Shown: piece by piece, positions 12,501 through 24,500 of the stretch
Position numbering within the stretch: the first letter of the stretch is position 1
Layout of the letters: each line of letters begins with the position of its first letter
Assembly (NCBI GenBank): GCA_024734495.1
Contig: JALMQS010000187.1
Span: 17,794,455-17,858,454 of the forward strand
Source: Forficula auricularia
Taxonomy: Eukaryota > Arthropoda > Insecta > Dermaptera > Forficulidae
Length of the DNA stretch: 64,000 nt
Direction: 5' to 3'
Notes under the pieces: generated by a model
Told to the model about the DNA's origin: nothing
Seen by the model: only the letters and a program-made list of their open reading frames with translations
Database searches by the model: none
Translations under genes and position numbers: made by a program

Positions 12501-15500
12501 TTATTTTGGAGATTTTTTATTTATCTCTATACATATTTCGGGCTATGGACCCTTCATCAGGAGGTTAAACAAAAAACTGAATATATGACTTTGTGAAACA
12601 CCACTATAATCCGTTAAATAATTCCTGTGTTTAATATGTTTCACTATAAACCAACACCGCTTTCCCTAAACTTTATTTATAAATAATAATTGAAGGTAAT
12701 GGAAGGCAGCCCGGAGGTAGTGAGGAAGGAAAAAATTAACACATATCAAATAAGGTGTAATTTATTGGAATCCTTCCTCCTTTCCTTTCAAACCGACGTT
12801 TCGGAGGATTTTTCCCTCCTTCTTCAGGGTTTCAAAGGGTCATTGAATGAAACAAATGAAATGTTTCCTTCTTCGCTTCACAGTAGTGTTCAAAACTTTC
12901 TTCTTTTTTAACAAAGGCATAGAAAAACAATTTTTTTTTTCCCTCCTTTTCTTATCTACTGTGGAGAGAAGAAGGAAACATTTCATTTGTTTCATTCATT
13001 GACCCTTTGAAACCCTGAAGAAGGAGTGAAAAATCCTCCGAAACGTCGGTTTGAAAGGAAAGGAGGAAGGATTCCAATAAATTACACCTTATTTGATATG
13101 TGTTAATTTTTTCTTTCCTCACTACCTCTGGGCTGCCTTCCATTACCTTCAATTAAAATTTCTACCAGTGCGTCTCTCTCCCGAGAAAATTTCGTTGCAA
13201 ATTTATTTATAAATATATATTTAGAAACCAATTTACTTTTTTAGTAATAATAATAATAATAATTTTCTTTTTCTAGCTTTGATAATCGCTATGCATCTGG
13301 TCAAATTCAAATAGTAGAACTAGATGTGCCTATGTCATTACCTGGGAATCAACCTCCACCTCAACAGTCTATGTCGCAACCTCCTACGCAACAAGCTTCA
13401 ACGAACGCTACTCCTCAGCCTTTTAAAAAAATTCGTTTAGGAGATTCAACAACCATCGCAGCCGTTCATCAGCAACCTCCACCACCCCTCACGCATCCTT
13501 CACAATCACAACAACCCCCACCACCCCTCGCAAAACAAGACTTGCATCAACCCTTGTCCGTCGATATCAGAGTAAGTTTATTATATTTCAAAATAATGAT
13601 TTTTTTCCTTTTGAATTTCAATTAGTAAATTTTTTATGTTATAGAGGTTTTTTTTAGAAAAATAAATTTTCTTTCTCTCGCATCAATGAAAATAAATAAA
13701 ACTTTTCTTTTGGTTTTTCTTGAGCAAATAAAAACAATTATAATAATTGTTTCATTTTTATTTTTCTGTAACCGCTACCATTATTGACATTATTATAATG
13801 AGAAAATATTTTTTTTTCGATATCATTGAATTAAATTTTTTTTCACCTAATTTTACATAATTTGGAAGAATGATTTTTTTTTAATGAGATCAAATGCATT
13901 AACTTTTAAGGAGATATGTGTTGGTTCTAGGTGAAACTTTTTAATATAATAATAAAACTTTAGCAAGATGCGAGGTGGGTTTCACAAAAAAAGAAATAAA
14001 ACAACATTGAGTTGTGAATTCGATATATTTCGGGGGTGGGCCCATCATCAGGAGTTAGAGAAAACTGATTATAAATTGGAAAACTAATTTTCAAAACTCA
14101 ATTTTGTTTTATTTCTTTTTTTGTGAAATCTACCTCTATTTTGCTCAAGTTTATTATTATAGATCAAATGCAACTTCTTGGTGAGGGCTGAACCGAAAAG
14201 ATACAGGCTCCATAGACTTCTAAAGACCCTTACATTACCCAAGAGAAGGAGAAATTGATCAAGGGAAAGGGCGGAGGCTAGGGGCCTTGATGATTTGGAG
14301 AGGAAAGACGGAGGCCGGGAGAGAGTTGCAGTTCCTTAAAGTCATTGGGACAAACTTATGGCGAATCAAATAACCTCCCATTTTTCCAATATAACCGAAA
14401 AAGGATGTTGCGAATCGGCACATCGCGTGCTACACGCAAAGCAGACTTTGGGAGGAATTATTGACTTAAACTTATCTAAACACATTAGGTGATAGTATCT
14501 ATAAAATAGAGAAAGCGCGGATTCGCTTCTTTGATGGACCATTGAATCGAGGGAAGTGGTAAAACTGGATACTAATCGAACAAACGCATTCGCCAATTCA
14601 CCCTATGACATCTAGAGACTGGAACTCTCTTCACCCGACCGTCTTTCCAGCAAATTATATTCAATCTTTCAAGACCAGCATCCACAGATACCTTCGACTC
14701 CTACCCAATCCCTAAATCTCTTCTTATCTTCACGATCCACCGCGGACTACAGAGGTTGTACCTTCTTGGTGCAACTTCTTCTTGTATCAAAATCATTATA
14801 AAAAAAAAAAGAGTCGAATCGTCTATTAATCTAATAATGCGTTTCTAAATTGCATCCATGGTGTCAAAAGAATGCTTGAAGGCCCCCCTAGGTGCATTGG
14901 TTTTAGAAATTATATGTATTTCAATTTCATAACCATGAGATTTTTTATTTATTTTTTGTATCAAATGTTAAGTCTGTCTGTATATTCCTGTCTTTTTCTG
15001 TCTATCACTATTTCAAAAACAATAATTCCAAAAGAAGTGAAATTCCGGATTTGGCTAGATTTCTTCCAAGGGCCGGTTGTATGTCGCAAAGTAAATTCTT
15101 TTTACCACTAACAAACGGTAGATGGTAAATGGAGGGACTGGAATGGCCAATCAGATGACAGGCACTGAAAGTTCCTGTCATCTGATTGGCCATCCCAGCC
15201 CCTACATTTGCCATCTACCCTTGGTTAGTGGTAAACAGCATTTACTTTGCGACATACAACCGGCCCTAAGTGTGGTACATCAAGATTTTGTTTTTATTTA
15301 GTCGTTTCCTTATTAAAAAATCTAATCATCATCATCATTGAGTACACAGTCCTAAGACTGGTTTGATGCAACAATCCGTCTCCACTCGACTCTGTCCTCC
15401 GCCAGCTGTTTAACCTCTCTAAATGTCTGGCATCCCATATCCCCAATTATTTGGTTGAAATATTCTAATCTGGGTCTTCCCCTTCCCCTTTTATTTCCCA

Positions 15501-18500
15501 CCTCCCCCTCCAAGATATCCCTAAGCAGTCCCCCATGTCTCAGTGTGTGCCCCATCATCTGACCTCTTCTCTTCTTCAGACTCTTCCACAGGGTTCTTCT
15601 TTCTCCGATTTTTCCAAGAACTTCTTCATTTGTGATTTTATCCATCCATTTGATATTCATCATTCTTCTGTAGCACCACATTTCGAAAGCCTCCAATCTC
15701 TTTCTCTCCGCTTTTCCAATTGTCCAGGTTTCACACCCGTACATGGCTATGCTCCATACATATGTCTTCAATAGCAACTTCCTGTTTGCTAAGCTGATTG
15801 AGGAGGAGCATAGTAGTTTTTGTTTTGAATTAAACCCCATTTTTGCTTGGGCAATTCTTGATTTAATTTCGTTTTTGCTCCTCCCATCCCATGTTATTTT
15901 ACTTCCTAGGTAGCGGAATTCCTTAACTCCTTCTAGGTTTTCTTGGTTAATTTTGATGCATTCCTGTCTCGTTTGTTCTTTTTTTGTACATACTAGGACC
16001 TTGGTTTTATTCTTGTTTATTTTCATTTTGATTTCTTCTATTAGGATTTGGTTAATTCCATTCAAGGCGTCCTCTAATTCTTTTTTATTGCTTCCTAGAA
16101 GGGCAATGTCATCGGCAAATCTTAACATAGCGATCTTTTGACCTTGGATTTCTATACCTGTATCAATTTTGTCTTTGAATTCTTTAATCGCTTCTTCTAT
16201 GTATAAGTTGAAAATCATGGGTGACAGCACACATCCTTGTCTTACACCTTTTTTTATTTTGGCTTCTCTTTGTTCATCACCAATATTTATAATTGCCGTC
16301 TGGTTTTGATATAGATTGTAGATTAGTCTTCTCTCTCTGAATTTTATTCCCGCCTGTTTTAATATTTTAAACATAATTTCCCAATTGACGTTATCGAATG
16401 CTTTTTCTAGGTCTATGAATCCGATGTAGACAGATTCTTCCCTGATAAAAGCCCTTTCTATTATTAGTCTAAGAGAGAGAATTGCTTCTCGGGTGCCTCT
16501 GTTTCTTCTAAAGCCGAACTGGTCTTCCCCCAGATTTTCTTCAACTCTTTGTTCTATTCTTCTTTGGATTATTTTGGTTAGGATTTTGGAGGCATGTGAG
16601 GTTAGGCTAATGGTCCTGAAATTTTCACATTTATCCGCGCCTGTCTTTTTGGGAAGTGTGACTATTTTGTTTTTTTCGAAATCTTTTGGGATGATTCCCA
16701 ATTTATAGATTTTGCTAATTAGTTCAAAAAGTTTGTCACGTGCCTTTTCTCCAGAGTTCTTTAGGATTTCAGCTTGTATATTGTCTATTCCGGTGCTCTA
16801 TTATTTTTTAGTTCCTTCAAAGCTGTCTCGAATTCTGACCTGAGTATGGGGTCTCCTAATTCGTTTTCGTCCACAGATTCTTCTTCTTCTATTGGGTTCA
16901 TTGTTTTTTCTTCTCCATAGAGTTCTTCTAGGTGTTCCTTCCATCTATTTGCCTGTTCGTTTTCGTTTAGAATAATGTGGCCTCCTTTATCTCTTATGTT
17001 CTTGCTTTTTGGCTTGTCTTCTTGAAAATTTCTTTTTATTGCCCTATAGGCTACATCAACTTTTCCCAATACTAGATTTTCGTTGACTTCTTTACATTTT
17101 TCTTGAATCATTTTTTCTTTTGCTTTTCTACATTCTCTTATAACTTTCCATCTTAATTTTTTATATGTTTCTTTCCCTTCTTCGTCTTTTCTGTTCTTAA
17201 ATTTTCTTCGTTCGTCAATCAGTTGCCGTATTTCGTCTGTTACCCATGGCTTTTTAATTTCGTTTTTCTTTTGATTGAAGGACTTCGTTAGCTGTTTCGG
17301 TCAGGCTTGATTTCATGTCATTCCATTCTTGTTCGATTTCATCTTCTTTATTATTTGTGTGTGTTTTTTCTTCCAGTTTCTTATTCATTACGTTTTCGAA
17401 GAGTTTTTGGGTTTCCTTATTTTTTAATTTAGATATATCCCAGTTTTTTCGCGACCGCCCCTTTTTTATTAGTTTTTTAAATTTTAGTTGGCATTTCATC
17501 GCAATTAGATTGTGATCACTAGCTATATCAGCCCCAGGATAACTTTTGCAGTCCTTTAATTGATTTCTGAATCTTTGTCTGACTAATATGTAATCTATTT
17601 GAAATCTCCCCTTGTCTAACGGCATTTTCCACGTGTAGATCCTTCTTGGATGGTGTTGGAAGAGTGTGTTTGCTACTACTAGACTGTGCTTACTGCAAAA
17701 TTCAATTAATCTTTCGCCCCTTTCATTCCTATTTCCTAGACCGTGTTCGCCCACCACTTTTCCTTCTTTGCCTTTTCCTACTCTTGCATTCCAATCCCCC
17801 ATAATTATTAAATTTTCATCCCCTTTAACGCGCTTCATCAGGTTTTCAATTTGTTCGTACATTTCTTCTATATCTTGGTCCTCATATGATGTAGTAGGCA
17901 TGTATACCTGGATTATCACAGTATCTTTCGGTTTCGAATCCACTGTAATCATAACAATCCTTTCGCTTACCTGTAGATAATTCTTTACCCTTTGCCCTAT
18001 TTTTTTATTCATAATAATGCCCACTCCTGCCCTCCCATTCTGCTCCCCCGTGTGAATGATTCTATGGCTGTTTTCGAACCAAAAATCTCCCTCTTCTGGA
18101 TATCTCATTTCACTAATCCCAATAATGTCCAATTTGTGTCTATCCATTTCCCGCTTTAAATTCACTAGTTTATCGTCTCCCCTTAGCGTCTTAACATTCC
18201 ACGCTCCGACTCGTAGAAAGTCATTATTTATTTTTCCCTTTATGATGGTCTCTCCTCGGGTAGCCCCTTCCCGGAGATCCGAACGAGGGGCTAGTTTACC
18301 TCCGGAATTCTTTACTCGAAGAGAAATCGTCATGTTGCATATTCTCGGGATTTGTAATGTGGTGGTTTCCCGTTGCCTTCCACATGTTGAAGAGAAGAAA
18401 AATGAAAAGGAAATCAACTCCTAGCCCTCGAAAACCTAATAGCGTCGGAGTCGGTAAAAAAAAAAACAAGAGTTGGCCAAGGGAGGCCGTATAGGAGAGA

Positions 18501-21500
18501 GAAAAAGAGAAGCCTGACACAAGTAAGTGGAAGCAATGTCAGACTTAGCTCGGATAACCCCGTGGTCGCAATCCACGTACTCATCAGAAATGAGTTCCTG
18601 AGGAAAAAATCTAAGGTTAGGTTAAAAATCCTAGGTTAGAATTTAATGTTTCCTTAATTATTAATGAATTTCAAAACGCTCTCCTATATCTATTACCTGT
18701 GACTGTAACTTATGTGATCCCAAGTCATACGAAGAAAAACTTATTCAATTAAAAAACAATTTACTATCTAATATAAATACCGTAAACGTGACGATTTGGG
18801 TTTTATCTAAAATAACCATGTACTCACTTTATGTATGTGTGAAATTGTTCTTAATCTATTTTTTAACCGACTTCAAAAAAGGAGGAGGTTCTCTATTCGA
18901 TTGAATTTTTTTTTTTTTTTTTTTTTTTTTTGTGCCTATGTTACCTCATATCTCCGACAATTGTCAACCGATTTTGAAAAATTTTTTTGCATTGGATCCA
19001 GTCTAGCTTCCGATTGGTCCCATTTTTTTTTCGATTTTTTTTCTTAGGTATTAGACCTTTTTTATTAGGTTTGTTTAGACCTAACCTCTTTGTTTATGAA
19101 CCGATTTCGATGGTTCTTTTTTTATCCGAAAGGGGGTGTCTTAGGGATGGTGTCATATTAATTTGGTCAAGTTCTGATAATATGATCACTATTTATAACA
19201 TCACTAAAAAGAGAAAAATAAAAATTTTTAAGAAAAAATAAAAACCGACTTCAAAAATTAAATGCAACAAATATAAAAATACACTAAAAGGTATAAAATA
19301 ATTATTATCTTATTTAGTTACAACTAAACGACGAAATATTAACACGAAATTATTTTTGAAGTTGGTGCCAAACATATACCTTTTATGAATCGCACTGACG
19401 GATTTTACTTAGTACGTTTGGCGGGTACGCTCGCTTATAGGTATAGTTTGCTTTGGCACCGACTTTAAAAGTAATTTCGTGTTAATATTTCGTCGTTTAG
19501 TTGTAACTAAATAAGATAATAATTATTTTATACCTTTTAGTGTATTTTTATATTTGTTGCATTTAATTTTTTGAAGTCGGTTTTTATTTTTTTCTTAAAA
19601 ATTTTTATATCCCATAATTTCAACATTATAAACTTTTTTTGATCTATAACCAATGTGTTAAAATAATATATTATATATTTACTTTTTACCAATGTTATAA
19701 AAAAGTGTAATTTAGAAGTCTTTTGCATATTAGAGTAATTTTCAAATACATTCAAGAGAAATTTATATAATTTTCTTAATTTCAATTATTTTTCTCTTTA
19801 TTTAAAGGAAAGTTCTTCAGGAGGCCAACCTGGTTACCACCCAGAAGTTGAAGCAATATCACCGACACTTCCAGGTGATAATAATGGTTGTACCGCTGCA
19901 GGTGGTACAGCTGGTCTTGGAACTGATGATTCTTCATGGTATAGACGTACAAAAGATGATCTTCTTAAACAAATCGGAAAAGTCGATAGGGAAATAGCTA
20001 AGGTAAATATTCTATTTAAATTAACTGACATAAGTTGTTTATTATGATTGATTATAAAAGTGTAATTGTAAAATTGTACTAAGTGACAATTCAGAATTAA
20101 ACCTTAAGCTCTTTCGATTACATTAGTATTTCTTCAAGTTTTATTTAAAATACTTATATATTTTAAAAATAATATTATTCATTTTTAAATGTTGTTCTTT
20201 TTATTCTTGTTTCATTTAAGTAATTAATTTCTAAATCAATTTTTGATATACTTATTTCATATATTATTCATTATTTAAAATTTTTCAATAATTCATAACT
20301 CTTAATTATTACAACTATGTTTTTTTAGGTCGAATCTCAAATTTCAAAGCTCAAGCGAAAACAACATGAACTTGAAGGCGGAGCAGCTTCAGCTGCAAAT
20401 GATGCTGCAGCCGCAGCAGCTACGTCTGATCTTCCAGGTCCTAGGCATCAGAGTTTAGCGCAAACTATTTATGCTGAAAATAGAGTAAGTAATGAATTAA
20501 AAGAATTCATAATTTTAATAATTAAAACTATTAATTCATTCATTATTTAGAAATAATAATTTTGTTAATTAGCTTCTTTTCCACATTTTATACATCCCTA
20601 TATATATTATATATAATTACCATAGAGTAATATAGAGAGGAAGGCTACCGTGTATCGAAAAATCGCTCTTAGCGACGGCAGGGCTAAAACTCTTAGTTCT
20701 TAAGAGCTATCCTAAGACCATAGAACATTCAAAGCCTTTGTCATAGATAAAAGATACATACCCTTTATGTTATATATATATTGGATTGGCAACTAAGTAA
20801 TTGCGGATTTTGTTTAGAAAATCAAAGACAATTTTTTCATGGAACTAAATAACTTTATTCTGTAATGTATTGCCCATTTTGATCAATGACCTTTTGCCAT
20901 CTTTCAGGCAGCATCATAATCCTACGTTCATAAAACTTCTGGTTTTTATTAGCAAAAACTGAATCAGGTACAATTTGACATCATCATAATTATTGAAATT
21001 TTTACCATTCAAGGAGTTTTGTAAAGATCGAAATAAAAAGTAATCAGATGGTGAAAGGTCAGGACTATATGGTGGATGTTGTTTGAGCTGGTTCACCTGG
21101 CCTGCTCCACGATTTTACCGCTTGATATTGTTGTAAACAAGCCATTTTTCATCGCCAGTTATCAGTCGTTTTAAAAATGGATCATTTTCATTACGTTTCT
21201 TTAGCAAATCGCAGATGTTAATGCGTTTCTTTCAGTTCGTGAGGAACCCATGTATCGAGTTTTTGAACATAGCCAAGTTGTTTTAAGTGATTTTCAATGC
21301 ATGTATGTGATACATGAAGCTTCTCTGCAATCTCACGTGTTGTACTGTGGCGATCCGAATCGATTATTGCTTTGATTAGGTCGTCATCAACTTCAACTGG
21401 ACGACCAGAGCGTTTTTCATCTTTGAGTGAAAAATCACCAGAACGAAATTTGGCAAACCAATTTTGACACTGCCGTTCTTTTAAGGCTTCGTCGCCATAA

Positions 21501-24500
21501 ACAGCACATAACTTTTTGTGAGTTTGCGATGCGTTTTTCCCTTTGCGGAAATAAAAAAGCAAAATATGACGAAAATGTTCCTTTTGATTTTCCATTTTTC
21601 AACGAACGCCAAACGAAAACTACGCAACCGATCAAAAAACTTTTTTACTGATTGACAGCTGAATTGCCAACTATCAAATAACAAAATGTGTTTTACATTT
21701 GGACTACGCCAGCAAACCTAAAAATTCAACTGAAGCCATCTATGAGTGAAATCCGCAATAACTTAGTTGCCAACCTTATATATAAGCGTATTTTTTACTC
21801 TTGATAATGTCACCAAAATTTGCCCCGAAGAGAGCAGTTTCCGCCATTTTATTGACCAATGGTTTTGCCCTGGTCTCGCCAGAGTGCTCTGTAACTCGTA
21901 TACGCTAAAATACATTGGCTTCTTATGGAGCCTTCCACTCTATATTACTCTATGGTAATTATGTACATTACTCTTAAGCCATTGAGCGTGATTACTCTTT
22001 TCTGACCATCTTGTACATAAAAATTGATTCTCTTGGGCAAAACCGTATTCAGAATGAAGAATTAAATTATTTAAAAAAAATCCTAAATTGGACCGAATCG
22101 AGAAATCCCTAAATAAAAAAAATCTTATTTCCTTTGAAGAATTTTAACATTACTAATTAATTTTTTATTTTATTTTAATTCAATTAGATTTATACTTTAC
22201 TTTATTCTAAAAATTATAATTCTGTTAGTAAATAGTAAACGCAGCTCTCACTTACATTTCATAATATTTTGCAATAGTAATAGAGATAAAGTAGCTCAAA
22301 TACACCTTAAAACTATCAAATGGTGAATAAATCTGAATGAGAATATTCTTCGAATGCATTTGCTTTTAACATTGTTACTCGAAGAAAGACAAAACTTAAG
22401 TTTATTTAGTGTAAGAATGTGTTGGAGACTTGATAAAGACCATAGTATCCGAGGCCAGTGTTTCCATAATAATTTTAAGTAGTGGATCGAGTTTTTATTT
22501 GAGGTGTTTCGAAAAAGATTGTTACTTCGTGTCCAGTAACAAGATGTAGTTTGAGGAGTGGAAGAACCAAACTTTAATGTGTGTATGAGATGGTGTACAA
22601 TTACAATTTATTTGTTTATGGCTTAATAGTCTTTCATCATCACATACATTAAAGTTTGGTTCTTTCACTCATCAAACTACATCTTGTTACTGGACACCAA
22701 GTAACAATCTTTTCCGAAACACCTCAAATAAAAACTCCATCAGCCGGATACTGACTGAGGCTTTGCTTCGCGAGGCCAGCCCCTTGAGGCAAATGCCTGG
22801 TCGGTCAGTACGTGCCTCGCCCAAGGCAAAAGTGCCCGTTGCCTCGTCTGAGGATGCCTCGGCCCGATCCATCGGTTGTCGGTTTTTGTGAATGCTCTTG
22901 GGTCGTTTCCTTCGTTCACTCAGGACGGCACTGCCGCAAACGCCCGAGGCAGCCTCGCGAGGCTGCTCACTCAGTCAGTATCCGGCTATCCACTACTTTA
23001 TTTAGTGTGTTTAGCGAAATGTATTGAGTGGTCCGAGTATGGCTCATCGCGAGTTCATTAAACAAAACAGCAAATATATATTTTTATAGTTTTAATATTA
23101 TTAAAAAGTATATAAATATCACATATTTATTACAAGATTAGGAATTGTCTACTTACTATTTTTTTCTCATTTGCAGAGAAAGGCTCAAGAAGCTCATGCT
23201 CTTCTCGTACGCTTTGGTCCTAAGATAGACTTACCGTTATATAATCAACCAAGTGATACAAATCTTTATCACGAAAATAGACTCAAGTAAGTCTGAATTT
23301 CTTTTACTTCATTTATTTTGGAATACCATTTTAATTAACATAAAAACAATATTTTATTAAATTTATATTTGGAATTATTAGGAATTATTTTGTAATTTAA
23401 ATTTTTATCCTTAAAAACATAGATAAAAAAATAAAATAATTTTTTTTAATTGTTTCATTTTCTATTAAAATATTTATTATTTTTAAATGGAAAGGTTTTT
23501 TTAGTCACAAACTAATAAAAGACAATAATTTTATTTATTTCACTATAGTGAATTAATAAAATAAATTATTAAAAATTTTATAATAAATTAATAAAATAAA
23601 TAATAATAATTAATAAAATTATTGTCTTTTATTAGTTTGTGACTAAAAAAACCTTTCAATTTAAAAATAATTTAAAAATTAAGTCACTTAAGTTCTGGAA
23701 GAATTTTATAACATAAAATATTTATATAATAATTTCATATTAGTATAATTTTTAACAAGTAATGAAAAGGGATAGTTTTCTAGAGTGTGAAAGTTAATCT
23801 ATAAAAGTTAGGTAGTGCATTAATTAAAAAATAATACTTGAGCTTGAAACCCACTTTTCAATAACGTTTTGAACTTTTATTTTTCCCATTTTAAAAATTT
23901 AATTTTAATTTTCGATTTATTAATAGATTTGTTTCTACTTCACTTATTTCTTTGCTGAAAAATGTGGTAAATCAGAAAAAAAATTTAATCGTCATATCAT
24001 TTCGAACGATTGCAGCCTTAGACCATGAAATATATAGACACGCCCTGGTGTCGATTTGGTGAGGCCAACATCAACTAGAGAATGTGACGTCATCTGTAGG
24101 TAGGAACACCCAGAAATAGCATGGCCACTATAGGAATTATTATACATTGAGATAAATTTATCGTAGTTTAGATTATTTATTTTGGATTCCAATAATCGCA
24201 AATTAATATTACCAAAATATTTATGCGAGAACGTGACGTCATCTGTAGGCGATGTTGGCCTCACTTCACTCTGGGTGGAGAGTAGCAGAGGGCGTGTCTA
24301 TATATTTCATGGTCTAAGACTGCAGCTAATAAGTTGAAATTTGTCACACAAGTTTGCATTAATAAGTACACCTCTCTGCCAAGCTTCATCTTTCCAGTTC
24401 AAAACGTTTGCCTACAAAAAAAAATGTCCAAATCACTAAAATTTGCTGAAAGCATATTGAGTCTTGAAAAAGACTTCACTTCTTCCTGCAATTTATAATT

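Larger units (their letters stand above)
12691..13151. mobile_element. head-to-head foldback (about 195-bp arms) with paired hammerhead-like cores
   Basis: Arm 12691-12887 is nearly the exact reverse complement of arm 12955-13151. Each arm holds one hammerhead-like motif. A single divergent arm recurs at about 38285-38485. Confidence 0.85.
15330..18540 (-). mobile_element. RTE-clade non-LTR retrotransposon, frameshifted
   Basis: The minus strand carries an apurinic-type endonuclease followed by a reverse transcriptase, with a (GAT)n-like 3' tail at 15330-15340. Frameshifts near 17255 and 16785 break the ORF. The upstream part includes a GGAAGGCAACGGGAAACCAC segment also seen near 35680. Confidence 0.88.
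20783..21776 (-). mobile_element. second internally deleted mariner
   Basis: Ends TTGGCAACTAAGTAATTGCG and CGCAATAACTTAGTTGCCAA, with TA-rich flanks. The minus-strand transposase begins MENQKEHFRHILLFYFRKG and contains the paired helix-turn-helix. It breaks after HELKETH and resumes with DEKWLVYNN-like and PYSPDLSPSDYFLFRSLQ segments. Part of the catalytic core is deleted. Confidence 0.85.
20618..21962. mobile_element. TIR element invaded by a mariner
   Basis: TTACCATAGAGTAATATAGAG near 20620 is mirrored at about 21938-21960, with GGAAGGCT continuing the match. The mariner copy (20783-21776) sits inside. Confidence 0.7.

Noticed and set aside
12690..13152. identical 66-73-codon proteins on both strands
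   Set aside because: They are the two arms of one foldback repeat, not genes.
17315..18424. plus-strand frames of 60-122 codons over the RTE element
   Set aside because: Antisense shadows of the endonuclease frame.
18545..18600. another hammerhead motif (CTGATGAG near 18581, minus strand)
   Set aside because: No GAAA box or matching stem I at the right spacing.
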